Shown here piece by piece: positions 49,696 to 58,648 of a DNA stretch of 64,000 nt (position 1 is its first letter; each line of letters begins with the position of its first letter). The stretch spans positions 1-64,000 of the forward strand of contig JANJTP010000028.1 in NCBI GenBank assembly GCA_024711025.1, in the 5' to 3' direction. A program made the translations under genes and the position numbers. The notes under the pieces are model-generated. The model ran no database searches and had not been told where the DNA came from. It saw only the letters and a program-made list of their open reading frames with translations. The stretch is from Solirubrobacteraceae bacterium. GTDB lineage: Bacteria; Actinomycetota; Thermoleophilia; Solirubrobacterales; Solirubrobacteraceae.

Positions 49696-51159
49696 GTGAG
49701 CGCAAGACCCACAGACGCGTCGCCGGCTACCGCGAACTGGGTCGAGTCCCCGCGTGCGTTCCTGGCTCCGCTCGCGCTTGCGCAGTTCATCTGCAGCTTC
49801 GCGGGCTCGAACATGAACGTGATGATCAACGACATCAGCCACGACCTGCACACGGATGTGAAGGGCGTGCAGACCACGATCACGCTGTTCCTGCTGATCA
49901 TGGCGGTGTTGATGATCCCCTGCAGCAAGCTCACCGACCGCTGGGGGCGCAGGCGATGCTTGATCGGAGGCCTCTCGCTCTACGGCATCGGCACCGTGCT
50001 GAGCGCGATCGCTCCCGGGCTGGGTGTGCTGATCCTCGGCAACTCGATCTTCCAGGGCGTCGGCACCGCGTTCTTGATCCCGCCGGTCTACATCCTGACG
50101 ACGATGGCGTTCACCTCGGTCGAGTCGCGAGCCAAGGCGTTCGGGCTGATCAGCGGAATGGGGGGCGTCGGCGCCGCGGCCGGACCCCTGATCGGTGGCC
50201 TGATCACATCGGGGATCAGCTGGCGAGCCGCCTTTGTCTTCCAGGCCGCGGTGGTCGGCACGATCATCCTCCTCAGCCGGCGGGTCACCGATCCGGTGGC
50301 GCCCGACCCTGAGCGCCCCTTCGACGCGATCGGAGCGGCATTGTCGGGGGCCGGGATGTTCTTCGTGGTGTTCGGGATCCTCCAGGCCGGTCACGACGAC
50401 ACGCTGCTGGTGGTCTCGCTGGCGGTCGGCGTGTCGCTGCTCGCCGGCTTCTTCCTCTCGATCCGGTCGCGCGAGCACGCCGGGAAGGAGCCGCTGCTAT
50501 CCATGAGCCTGTTTCGCAACCGCGTCTCCAACCTCGGCCTCGCCACCCAGAACCTCCAATGGCTGCTGCTGATGGGTACGTCTTTTGTCGTCTCGGTCTT
50601 CCTCCAGACCGAACGCCATTACGACGCGATCAAGACCGGCGTGATCTTCACCGCAGCGACGCTCGGCATCCTGGCTTCCTCGCTTGCCGCGGAGAGACTC
50701 GCGAGCAAGTACATGCAGAAGAGCCTGATCGCAGCCGGCTTCACCGTCGCCGCGGTGGGGATCGGACTTCTGCTCGGCCTTGTCAAAGTCGCGTCGTCGA
50801 GCGCCTGGGCGTTCGCGCCCGGGCTGCTGCTGATCGGCCTCGGCCTCGGCGTCATGCTGACACCTTCGGTCAACCTCGTTCAGGGCGCCTTCCCGGAGGA
50901 GAAGCAGGGTGAGATCTCTGGGCTCTCGCGCAGCATCTCCAACCTCGGCTCGTCCTTCGGTACCGCGATCGCCGGCACGATCCTGGTCTCCGACCTCGCT
51001 TCGGGAAACGGCACCTATGTCGCCGCGATGATCGTCCTCGCCGCCGCCGCCCTCGTAGGCCTCGGCTTGTCGCTCCGGCTGCCTGCCGATCCTCTCCGCA
51101 CCGCCGATCCCGGCCATTCACCCCCGGCGCCGTCGGGGAGTGCGCTCGGCCCCGCCTGA
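49696..51159 (+). CDS. MFS transporter of the DHA2 (EmrB/QacA-like) drug-exporter family
   Basis: 487 aa, about fourteen membrane helices. Start GTG 49696, 11 bases after GH15. Motif A KLTDRWGRRRCLIGG and antiporter motif C GMGGVGAAAGPLIGG identify a proton-driven exporter. The track ends with a Pro-rich tail. Probably cotranscribed with GH15; the exported compound is unknown. Confidence 0.9.
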   Translation: MSARPTDASPATANWVESPRAFLAPLALAQFICSFAGSNMNVMINDISHDLHTDVKGVQTTITLFLLIMAVLMIPCSKLTDRWGRRRCLIGGLSLYGIGTVLSAIAPGLGVLILGNSIFQGVGTAFLIPPVYILTTMAFTSVESRAKAFGLISGMGGVGAAAGPLIGGLITSGISWRAAFVFQAAVVGTIILLSRRVTDPVAPDPERPFDAIGAALSGAGMFFVVFGILQAGHDDTLLVVSLAVGVSLLAGFFLSIRSREHAGKEPLLSMSLFRNRVSNLGLATQNLQWLLLMGTSFVVSVFLQTERHYDAIKTGVIFTAATLGILASSLAAERLASKYMQKSLIAAGFTVAAVGIGLLLGLVKVASSSAWAFAPGLLLIGLGLGVMLTPSVNLVQGAFPEEKQGEISGLSRSISNLGSSFGTAIAGTILVSDLASGNGTYVAAMIVLAAAALVGLGLSLRLPADPLRTADPGHSPPAPSGSALGPA

Positions 51160-51251
51160 ACGCGCAGCAGAGGGCGCGGGCCGGGGCGCCTAACGCGACC
51201 GATCCCATCAGCCGGCCTGACCAGGTACGCCGTCGCGTATAACTGCCGGTC

Positions 51252-51656
51252 GTGACCGCTTCCGAGAACATCACGAAGAGGATCGATGAGCTGGGGGACT
51301 GGCGGGGCGAGACGCTCGCCTGGGTTCGCCGGCTCATCCACGAGGCGGATCCCGACATCCAGGAGGAATGGAAGTGGGCGAAGGCGTCCTCTCCCGGGAC
51401 TCCGGTCTGGTCGCACGACGGCATCGTCTGCACGGGCGAGTCGTACAAGCAGGTCGTGAAGCTCACCTTCGCCCGCGGCGCCTCCCTCCAGGACTCTCAG
51501 AGGCTGTTCAACTCCAGCCTCGAAGGGAACACGCGCCGAGCCATCGACATTCGCGAAGGCGAGAGGCTCGACGAGACCGCGTTCAAGGAGCTGATCCGGT
51601 CCGCGGTGGCCGCCAACTCCGCGGCCCGAGCGCGGCGCACAGCCCCGAAGAGGTAG
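51252..51656 (+). CDS. DUF1801 family protein
   Basis: 134 aa, GTG start 51252. ITKRIDELGDWRGETLAWVRRLIHEADPDIQEEWKW and VWSHDGIVCTGESYKQVVKLTF match DUF1801 (YdhG/YdeI-type small fold). Function unknown. Its 3' end overlaps on the opposite strand with the Cys-rich small gene. Confidence 0.85.
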   Translation: MTASENITKRIDELGDWRGETLAWVRRLIHEADPDIQEEWKWAKASSPGTPVWSHDGIVCTGESYKQVVKLTFARGASLQDSQRLFNSSLEGNTRRAIDIREGERLDETAFKELIRSAVAANSAARARRTAPKR

Positions 51657-51889
51657 CGACGCCACTCGCGCTCTTCCCGCCGGCGGTCGCCGTAGGACCA
51701 ACGCTTATGGGGGTGACACAGACCGCAGCATGCGCGGTGGCAACCGAGGTACCGCTGCTCATCGTCGAGCCGGCCGCGGACGAGATCGGCGTCGTCCGCG
51801 CAACGGAGCAGGCGGACGATACGAAGCCGCTTCGCGATGATGCGGTCGGTGTGAAAGCGCCGGCGGGCGGCGCTGGGACGGGACGACAT
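51497..51889 (-). CDS. Small Arg/Cys-rich protein with CxxxCxxCH motif
   Basis: 130 aa as read. ATG 51889 has a GAAGGAG site with five-base spacing. RFHTDRIIAKRLRIVRLLR, then a GRLDDEQRYLGCHRACCGLCHPHKR segment, resembles a small uncharacterised bacterial family with basic N-terminus and a CxxxCxxCH cluster followed by Lys. The C-terminal part overlaps DUF1801 by 160 bases on the other strand and may be a run-on reading; the real gene could end earlier through an unseen frameshift. Could bind metal and RNA; that is a guess. Confidence 0.5.
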   Translation of the reverse strand: MSSRPSAARRRFHTDRIIAKRLRIVRLLRCADDADLVRGRLDDEQRYLGCHRACCGLCHPHKRWSYGDRRREEREWRRYLFGAVRRARAAELAATADRISSLNAVSSSLSPSRMSMARRVFPSRLELNSL

Positions 51890-52094
51890 GACGCTCCTTC
51901 ACGAGGACGCCCACCGGCCCGAGCCGGTGGGCTACGTTGTGAATTCCGCGCCCGTTCGCATCACCGGCGACAGTAGCGTCCGCGCCCGTTCGCAGCTACC
52001 CGCGCGGGAGTCAGGCCACAAGCTCGCTTCAGGCGTCCCGTTGGCTCGCCGATGAGGAGATCGTGGTGCGCGCACGCAGCACCTCCACCCCGCT

Positions 52095-52655
52095 ATGCCG
52101 GTAAGTCGCCCCAAGCAGCTGTTGGGACTCGCGCTCATCGCGGTTGCGCTGTTGTGGCCAGTCGTGGGCGACCGCCTCCAGGCGGCGCTCACGCCAAACC
52201 GCGGAGGCTGCCCGCACAGCGGCGACCTCCCCGACCGATCCAAGGCCGCGCAGGCTCGCGCGGCGGTGCTGTGTCTGCTGAACCGCCGGCGCGCCGCCCA
52301 CGGACTGCCAGCGCTGGTCGAGGACGCGCGCCTGCAGGCGGCCGCGCAGGCACATGCCGAGGACATGGGAGCGCGCAGCTTCTACGCGCACCGCAGTCCC
52401 GATGGCGTGATACCCGACCGGCGCATCCGCGCCGCGGGCTACCACGGCCGTATGACGGGCGAGAACATCCACTGGGGCGTCGGCCTCAACGCCACGCCGG
52501 CGCGCATCGTTGATGACTGGATGAACAGCCCCGGCCACCGCGCGAACATCCTCCGCGCCGGCTTCACTCGGGTCGGCACCGGCATCGGCTACGACGCCCC
52601 CGAACCGCTGCGCCCCGGCCGCGCCGGCGTCTACGTCAACAACTTCGGGGGCTGA
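52095..52655 (+). CDS. Secreted CAP-domain (SCP-like) protein
   Basis: 186 aa. An N-terminal hydrophobic segment (KQLLGLALIAVALLWPVVG) is a signal or anchor. The CAP domain has LLNRRRAAHGLPALVEDARL, the His in FYAHRSPDGV, GENIHWG and WMNSPGHRANILRAGF. Function of bacterial CAP proteins is unclear (surface or lipid binding, possibly proteolysis). A strong hairpin terminator follows. Confidence 0.9.
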   Translation: MPVSRPKQLLGLALIAVALLWPVVGDRLQAALTPNRGGCPHSGDLPDRSKAAQARAAVLCLLNRRRAAHGLPALVEDARLQAAAQAHAEDMGARSFYAHRSPDGVIPDRRIRAAGYHGRMTGENIHWGVGLNATPARIVDDWMNSPGHRANILRAGFTRVGTGIGYDAPEPLRPGRAGVYVNNFGG

Positions 52656-52662
52656 GGCAGGA

Positions 52663-52694
52663 GAGTACGGCTGTCGCACCCGGCAGCCGTACTC
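52663..52694 (+). terminator. Stem-loop terminator after the CAP gene
   Basis: GAGTACGGCTG (52663-52673) pairs perfectly with CAGCCGTACTC (52684-52694) around a 10-base loop, starting 8 bases after the stop codon. No T-tract follows, as usual in this GC-rich genome. Confidence 0.7.
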
Positions 52695-52878
52695 CCCCGA
52701 CGACCACATCACCGTCAGGACGCAACTCGCCCAGACTCCGCCGACCGCAAGCTCGCGCTCCACGAGCTGACCTTGCAGAAGTCCAAGTACGTCGATTCAT
52801 CGACGCGCCTGAGGCGCAACTTCGTACTGGTCGACATCGTCGTGCAGGGGCGCCTGCGCGCAGCCGGCGGCGCCCGCG

Positions 52879-53046
52879 CTACACGCTGGTGGTGATGGCG
52901 ACCGCATCGAGCAGGTCGGGCCCGATCTGCTCTTGCAGCCAGCTCAGATGTTTCACGTCCTTGTCGGTGGCCAGGGGACGGAGCTTGACCTCCATCGCGA
53001 CCACGCGTCCGTCACCACGCTCGACGATGAGGTCGATCTCATGCTC
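52879..53046 (-). pseudogene. Remnant of a DUF4143 ATPase C-terminus
   Basis: About 55 residues: HEIDLIVERGDGRVVAMEVK, then HLSWLQEQIGPDLLDAV. This is the nuclease-like C-terminal strand pattern of DUF4143-containing AAA proteins. The rest of the gene, about 350 residues, is absent; upstream DNA (53047-53366) contains no matching frame. The 711-base stretch 52656-53366 otherwise holds only the terminator and a simple CTCGACCTCGGCGTCGG repeat near 53270. Confidence 0.65.
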
Positions 53047-53366
53047 GCTGGCGAAGCTCGTCGTCGACGACGCGACGGTGGTAGCCGAGCACGGGCGGCA
53101 CACTCGACGCCTACAAGTCATCAGCCCGCTGCGCTACAGATCCTCGGCCGACAGGACGACGGTTTCTCGGCCGTCAAGGTTACGTGCCCTCCATGCGGCC
53201 AGGAAGCCCGCAACGGATTAGGCCGCCCGCGGACGGCGCGTCAGGTCAGGCAGACCTCCTCGGCCTCGACCTCGGCGTCGGCGTCGACCTCGGCGTGAGC
53301 GTCTCGGAGCGGAATGACCCGCCGCGGCCCTTGCCCAACCCCGGCAGCCCTCTCGCCCGCACCCGG

Positions 53367-54053
53367 TCAGCCTGCCTCCCGGTCGTGCGTGGCCCGCGAG
53401 CGGACGTCGTCGTCCAACAGGCCCGTCTGGTAGGCGAGGACGACCGCCTGCACCCGATCGCGGAGGCCCAGCTTCTGCAGGATGTGCGTGATGTGGGTCT
53501 TGACGGTGGTGCCGCTGATGTAGAGCTCTCCGGCGATCTCCGCGTTGGACAGGCCCTGCGCGACGAGCCGCAGGATCTCCCGCTCCCGAGCGGTGAGCTC
53601 GCCCCACTCCTTGGGCGGTGCGGGGCGCGGAAGGCTCACGAACCGCTCGATCACCCGCTTGGTGATCGCGGGGGAGAGCAGCGCCTCGCCGGCGGCGACC
53701 GTTCGGACCGCCGCGATCAGCTGCTCCGCCGGGTCGTCCTTGAGCACGAAGCCGCTGGCGCCGGCGCGCAGTGCCTCGTAGACGTACTCGTCGAGGTCGA
53801 ACGTCGTGAGGATCAGGACGCGCGCAGCGTCACCGGCGGCGAGGATGCGCCGCGTCGCCTCCAGCCCGTCGAGCTCCGGCATGCGGATGTCCATCAGCAC
53901 GACCGTGGGGTGGAACCGCGCCGCCTGGCTCACCGCCTCGATCCCGTTGCTCGCCTCGGCGACCACCTCGATGCCCTGCTCGCCCGCCAACAGCATGCGA
54001 AAGCCGGCGCGGACCATCGACTGATCGTCGGCGACGAGGACGCGGATCGTCAT
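53367..54053 (-). CDS. NarL/FixJ-family response regulator
   Basis: 228 aa. Receiver domain with acidic DD in VLVADDQSM, phospho-Asp in VVLMDIRMPELDG, Thr in ILTTFDLDEYVYEAL and Lys in FVLKDDPAE. LuxR-type helix-turn-helix at 150-210 (ELTAREREILRLVAQGLSNAEIAGEL, TVKTHITHILQKLGLRDR). Its ATG overlaps the kinase stop by ATGA. Target is probably the divergent MMPL gene. Confidence 0.95.
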   Translation of the reverse strand: MTIRVLVADDQSMVRAGFRMLLAGEQGIEVVAEASNGIEAVSQAARFHPTVVLMDIRMPELDGLEATRRILAAGDAARVLILTTFDLDEYVYEALRAGASGFVLKDDPAEQLIAAVRTVAAGEALLSPAITKRVIERFVSLPRPAPPKEWGELTAREREILRLVAQGLSNAEIAGELYISGTTVKTHITHILQKLGLRDRVQAVVLAYQTGLLDDDVRSRATHDREAG

Positions 54054-55216
54054 GGCCCCTCGCGCGCGAGCGGCAGGCGCGCGCTGAGCACGAACCCACC
54101 CTGGGCCGCGGCTCCCGCGGTCATCTCGCCGCCGTAGATCTTCACACGCTCGCGCACCCCGACGAGGCCGTGGCCGGCGCCGTTGCCGGCCCGGCCGCCA
54201 CTCCCGTCGTCGCGCACCTCGATCAGCAGCTCGTCCGGCCCGTAGCGCACCGTCACGTCGGCGCGACTCGCGCGGGCGTGCTTGAGCGCGTTCGTCAGGC
54301 CCTCCTGGACGATCCGGTAGGCCGAGAGGTCCATTGCCCGGGGCAGCGCAACCGCGGTGCCCTCGATGTGGATCCGCGCGGGCAGGCCGGCGTGGCCGAC
54401 CTCGTCCACCAGGGAGCGAAGGTCGTCGAGGCCCGGCTGGGGTGTCAGGTCGACGTCATCGCCGTCGCGACGCATCGCGCCGAGGAGCCTGCGCATCTCC
54501 GAGAGCGCCGTGCGACCGGCCCGCTCCACGCCCTCGAGCGCGGTGGCGTCCTGCGCGAGTGTCGCGGGAAGCCTGTGCCGAACGGCGCCCACTTGGAGCA
54601 CCATGACGCTCACCGCGTGGGCGACGACGTCGTGCAGCTCGCGCGCGATCCGAGCGCGCTCCTCGGCCACGGCGATGCGCGCCGCCGCCTCGCGCTCGCG
54701 CTCGGCGAGCGTCGCGCGCTCCTCCGCGGCCTCGGCCTGCGCGGCGCGCTCGGACAGCGCGAAGCCGGCGAGCCAGAGAATCGCGAACAGGATCGGGATG
54801 AAGACGACGTCGCCGAGCGCATGGCGCGGATCGTTGTAGACGATGATCGCCGCGCCGCCGAGCACGATGCCCAGCCCGATGCGCGCCTGAGCCCCGTCGC
54901 GGAGGTTGCCGAGCAGGAACGAGGCCGCCATCCCCGCCAAGAAGACGCTGACGGTGAAGACCGGCAGCCGCCCATCGACGAACGAGAGCACCGCGGCCAG
55001 CAGCCAGACCGCGACGGGCGCGGCGAAGGGGAAGCGCCGCCGCGCCAGCAGCGGCAGCACGACGAGGGCGACCGCGGGCGCCGCGAGCCACGCGGCCGTG
55101 CGGGGCTCGCGCGCGGGGTCGTGGCGCAGCGCGACCTCCAGCGCGGCTTCGACCGCCGCGATCACGATCAGAGCGTCGAGCCCGTGCCGACGCGCGAGCG
55201 GCCATGGCCATGTCAC
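54050..55216 (-). CDS. Membrane sensor histidine kinase (HisKA_3 type)
   Basis: 388 aa from GTG 55216 (read VTWPWPLARRHGLD), chosen because the track start at 55363 overlaps the MMPL gene. Four to five helices at 10-180, coiled coil, then ERARIARELHDVVAHAVSVMVLQ with the phosphorylated His, and an HATPase_c domain with IVQEGLTNALKHA (N box) and DDGSGGRAGNGAGHGLVGVRER (G boxes). Partners with the following response regulator; the pair lies divergent from MMPL with a palindrome between. Confidence 0.92.
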   Translation of the reverse strand: MTWPWPLARRHGLDALIVIAAVEAALEVALRHDPAREPRTAAWLAAPAVALVVLPLLARRRFPFAAPVAVWLLAAVLSFVDGRLPVFTVSVFLAGMAASFLLGNLRDGAQARIGLGIVLGGAAIIVYNDPRHALGDVVFIPILFAILWLAGFALSERAAQAEAAEERATLAEREREAAARIAVAEERARIARELHDVVAHAVSVMVLQVGAVRHRLPATLAQDATALEGVERAGRTALSEMRRLLGAMRRDGDDVDLTPQPGLDDLRSLVDEVGHAGLPARIHIEGTAVALPRAMDLSAYRIVQEGLTNALKHARASRADVTVRYGPDELLIEVRDDGSGGRAGNGAGHGLVGVRERVKIYGGEMTAGAAAQGGFVLSARLPLAREGP

Positions 55217-55287
55217 AGGGGCGAACGTACCCCGCGCGCGCGGGCGGCGCCTCCTACCTGAGGAGGACCTCGGATCGTCGCCGGGCA

Positions 55288-55306
55288 CGAGCCCTGATCG
55301 GGCTCG
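55288..55306. promoter_or_regulatory. Palindrome between two-component system and MMPL gene
   Basis: CGAGCCC-TGATC-GGGCTCG, perfect 7-bp arms, flanked by further GTCG...CGAC symmetry. It is centred in the divergent intergenic region, 71 bases from the kinase start and 71 from the MMPL start, a natural binding site for the response regulator. Confidence 0.5.
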
Positions 55307-55377
55307 CCGACGACGACGCCGCGGGCCGGCGCTCATAGCGTCGCGGCATGGATAAAGGCGCACTCGTGGGAGGGGCC

Positions 55378-57591
55378 ATGCAGAGCAAGTGGAACATCGC
55401 CGCTCGGGCCGGGCGCTGGAGCGCCCGGCACCGTAGGACGGCCATCGTCGGATGGCTCGTCTTCGTCGTCGTCGCCTTCGCCGGCGGCAGCCTGATCGGC
55501 ACGAACCGACTGAACGACGGGCAGACGTCGCGGATCGGCGAGTCGGGGCGCGCGGACGCCGTGCTGCGCGACGCGTTCGAGCGCAACTACGCCGAGCAGG
55601 TGCTCGTCCAGGCCCGCGCGGGCGCGACCGCGGCAGACGTCCGCCGAGGCGTAGCCGACGTCATCCGGCGCATCAGGGCTACAGGCGATGCGGCGGCCAT
55701 CCGCTCACCGCTCGATGCCGCTGGCGCCGGCCAGCTCTCAGCCGACGGGCGCTCGGCGATCGTGGCATTCGAGGTAAAGGGCACGGCCGGCGACGGCAAG
55801 GGCGAGCGGATCGACAGGGTCGACCCGCTGCTCGCCGCGACCGCCGCAGCCGGCCGCGCGAACCCCTCGCTGCGCATCGAGCAGTTCGGCGACGCGAGCG
55901 TCCAGACGGCGATCGAGAAGTCGATCGCGGCCGACTTCGCCAAGGCGCAGAGACTGTCGCTCCCGATCACGCTCGCGATCCTGATCGTCGCGTTCGGCGC
56001 GCTCGCCGCCGCGGGCATCCCGGTGCTGCTGGCGCTGTCGGCGGTGATGGCGACCGTCGGCCTGGTCGCGATCCCCAGCAAGATCGCTCCGGTCGACCCC
56101 GCCATCTCCGAGGTGATCCTGCTGGTCGGGATGGCCGTCGGCGTCGACTACGCGCTGTTCTACCTGCGCCGCGAGCGCGAGGAGCGAGCCGCGGGCAGGG
56201 ACGCCCAGGCCGCGCTGGAGGCGGCGGCCGCGACGTCGGGCCGCTCGGTCCTCGTCTCGGGGCTGACCGTCATGACGGCGATGGCCGGGATGTACCTCAC
56301 GCGTGAGAGCACGTTCGAGTCGTTCGCCACGGGCGGGATCATCGTCGTCGCGATCGCCGTGCTCGGCTCGCTGACCGTGCTGCCCGCGATCCTCTCCAAG
56401 CTGGGCGACAAGGTCATGAAGGGCCGCGTGCCGATCATCGCCCGCCGGCGGGAGCAGGGCGGCGAGTCGCGCATCTGGTCCGCCGTGCTGGAACCGGTGC
56501 TGCGCCATCCCGCGATCGCGGCCGCGGCCGCCGCCGCCGTGCTCGTCGCCCTGTCGATTCCCGCGCTCGGGATGAAGACGGGCAGCTCGGGCATCGACGG
56601 TCTGCCGCAGAGCCTCGCGGTGACGAAGGCGCTGAAGCGCGCGCAGGCGGTGTTCCCGGGCAACGGGGTGCCGGCGCAGGTCGTGGTGCAGGCCCCACGG
56701 ATCGCGGACCCGGAGGTCCGGGGCGCGATCGGCCGGCTCGAGCGCAACGCGCGCGACAGCGGCCTCTTCGGCGAGCCGGCGCAGGTGGACGTCAACCCCG
56801 CCGGGACGGTGGCGGTTGTGTCGCTGCCGATCGCCGCCGGCGACGGGACCGACGACGCGTCGAACGCGGCGCTCACGACGCTGCGCGACCGGCTCGTGCC
56901 GCAGGCGCTCGGCAAGGTCGCCGGCGTGACGGCGAACGTGTCGGGGATGACGGCCCGGTCGAAGGACTTCAACGACCACATGCGCGCCCACGCTCCGCTG
57001 GTGGTCGCGTTCGTGCTGGCCGTCGCCTTCGTGCTGCTGCTCGTCACGTTCCGCTCGATCGTCATCCCGCTGAAGGCGATCGTCCTGAACATGCTGTCGG
57101 TCGGCGCCGCCTACGGCGTGCTCGTGCTCGTCTTCCAGCAGGGCCGGCTGGAGTCGCTGCTCGGCTTCGAGTCGACCGGCGTCGTCGAGCCGTGGCTGCC
57201 GCTCTTCCTGTTCGTGGTCCTCTTCGGAATCTCGATGGACTACCAGGTGTTCATCCTCAGCCGCATCCGTGAAGCGTTCGATCGCGGGATGAGGACGCAG
57301 GACGCGGTCGCGCACGGCATCCGCTCGACGGCGGGCGTCGTGACGAGCGCCGCGATCGTCATGGTCGCCGTGTTCGGCATCTTCGCCTCGCTCGGGATCC
57401 TGATGCTCAAGGAGATGGGGGTCGGCCTGGCGGTCGCCATCCTCGTCGACGCGACGATCGTCCGCGCGGTGCTGCTGCCGGCCACGATGAAGCTGCTCGG
57501 CGATTGGAACTGGTACCTGCCGAGGCGCCTGGCGTGGCTGCCGAAGGGCAGGCGCGACCACGAGACGGCGAGCGACCCGGTGCGGGCGTAG
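55378..57591 (+). CDS. MMPL-family RND transporter
   Basis: 737 aa with about twelve membrane helices in two halves. I choose ATG 55378 (MQSKWNIAARAGRW) because GGGAGGGG lies just upstream; ATG 55348 is the alternative. The first periplasmic loop (residues 40-180) and second loop (400-560) separate helix bundles; GMAVGVDYALFYLRREREE and FGISMDYQVFILSRIREAF are the conserved MMPL motifs. Likely exports a lipid or drug by proton motive force, regulated by the divergent two-component system. Confidence 0.93.
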   Translation: MQSKWNIAARAGRWSARHRRTAIVGWLVFVVVAFAGGSLIGTNRLNDGQTSRIGESGRADAVLRDAFERNYAEQVLVQARAGATAADVRRGVADVIRRIRATGDAAAIRSPLDAAGAGQLSADGRSAIVAFEVKGTAGDGKGERIDRVDPLLAATAAAGRANPSLRIEQFGDASVQTAIEKSIAADFAKAQRLSLPITLAILIVAFGALAAAGIPVLLALSAVMATVGLVAIPSKIAPVDPAISEVILLVGMAVGVDYALFYLRREREERAAGRDAQAALEAAAATSGRSVLVSGLTVMTAMAGMYLTRESTFESFATGGIIVVAIAVLGSLTVLPAILSKLGDKVMKGRVPIIARRREQGGESRIWSAVLEPVLRHPAIAAAAAAAVLVALSIPALGMKTGSSGIDGLPQSLAVTKALKRAQAVFPGNGVPAQVVVQAPRIADPEVRGAIGRLERNARDSGLFGEPAQVDVNPAGTVAVVSLPIAAGDGTDDASNAALTTLRDRLVPQALGKVAGVTANVSGMTARSKDFNDHMRAHAPLVVAFVLAVAFVLLLVTFRSIVIPLKAIVLNMLSVGAAYGVLVLVFQQGRLESLLGFESTGVVEPWLPLFLFVVLFGISMDYQVFILSRIREAFDRGMRTQDAVAHGIRSTAGVVTSAAIVMVAVFGIFASLGILMLKEMGVGLAVAILVDATIVRAVLLPATMKLLGDWNWYLPRRLAWLPKGRRDHETASDPVRA

Positions 57592-57614
57592 GCGCACCGG
57601 GTCGGCGGGGTACT

Positions 57615-57644
57615 CCGGAGGGCCCGCCCGGGCGGGCCCTCCGG
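57615..57644 (+). terminator. 30-bp perfect palindrome after the MMPL gene
   Basis: CCGGAGGGCCCGCCC joined directly to its complement GGGCGGGCCCTCCGG, 24 bases after the stop. It would form a very strong hairpin and is probably a terminator. A second palindrome, GGCCGGCGCCGGCC, follows at 57648-57661. There is no T-tract. Confidence 0.65.
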
Positions 57645-57771
57645 CTCGGCCGGCGCCGGCCGGTCTACCGGGGCCCCGCGATCGCGGCGGGGTACCGGTA
57701 CGCCACAGGTGATGAAGGATCTCCCGCGACGTGCGACGATGGTCTTCCACCCGCCGGCGAGAGGAGCGACC

Positions 57772-58551
57772 ATGCCCGAGTACGCGCCCGGAACCCCCTC
57801 CTGGGTCGAGCTGTCAAGCCCCGACGCGGACGCGTCGGCGGCCTTCTACCGCGAGCTCATGGGCTGGCGCGCGACGGAGCCGGGACCGGTCGAGGAGACC
57901 GGCGGCTACCGGATGTTCCAGCAGGACGGCAAGAGCGTCGGCGGCCTGATGGGCCACATGCAGGAGGGCCAGCCGACCGCGTGGTCGACGTACATCAGCG
58001 TCGCCGACGCCGACGAGACCGCGGCGAAGGTGAGGGAGGCCGGCGGCGGCGTCGTGGTCGAGCCGATGGACGTGATGGACATCGGCCGGATGGCGTTCTT
58101 CTCCGACCCCACCGGCGCGGTGTTCGGCATCTGGCAGCCGAAGACGTTCGCCGGGGCCGACCTCGTGAACGAGCCGGGCTCGCTCTGCTGGAACGAGGTG
58201 CTCACCCGCGACGCGGAGGCCGACAAGGCCTTCTACCCGGCCGTCTTCGGCTGGACCGCGGGTCGCCCGACGTTCGAGGGCGCGCCGGAGAGCTACACGG
58301 TCTGGGAGCTCGGGGGCAGGCAGGTCGGCGGGATGATGCAGATGACCGACGAGTACTTCCCGCCCGACATCCCGCCGCACTGGGGCGTCTGCTTCGCGGT
58401 CGCCGACTGCGACGCGACCGTCGCCCGGGCCCGCGAGCTCGGCGCGACGATCACGATGGAGTCGATGGAAATGCCGATCGGCCGGTTCGCCGGCCTGATC
58501 GATCCGCAGGGAGCCTCGTTCACGGTGATGCAGCCGGCCCCGTCCGGGTGA
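57772..58551 (+). CDS. VOC-family protein with two glyoxalase-like domains
   Basis: 259 aa. ATG 57772 (MPEYAPGTPSWVELSSPDAD) with GAGAGGAG upstream; the track's earlier start is less likely. Two similar betaalphabetabetabeta units: residues 5-125 and 135-258, each starting with a PG-x-x-x-W-x-E-type strand and AAFYRELMGWRAT / KAFYPAVFGWTAG. Metal ligands (E and H) are partly visible. Such proteins include hydroxylases, bleomycin-resistance-like and glyoxalase enzymes; no specific role can be given. Confidence 0.85.
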   Translation: MPEYAPGTPSWVELSSPDADASAAFYRELMGWRATEPGPVEETGGYRMFQQDGKSVGGLMGHMQEGQPTAWSTYISVADADETAAKVREAGGGVVVEPMDVMDIGRMAFFSDPTGAVFGIWQPKTFAGADLVNEPGSLCWNEVLTRDAEADKAFYPAVFGWTAGRPTFEGAPESYTVWELGGRQVGGMMQMTDEYFPPDIPPHWGVCFAVADCDATVARARELGATITMESMEMPIGRFAGLIDPQGASFTVMQPAPSG

Positions 58552-58648
58552 CCGCCCGCCGTGCCACCCGTGTCACCGATGAGACCGTAGCCCTCGAGTC
58601 CCCCTACCTCCCGGCGGGCCGGGTCGACCTCGCGGCGGCTCCCTGAGA

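Noticed and set aside
53240-53300. Tandem repeat or CRISPR-like pattern
   Set aside because: Only a short degenerate CTCGACCTCGGCGTCGG run; no spacers. No CRISPR array or cas gene was seen anywhere in the window.
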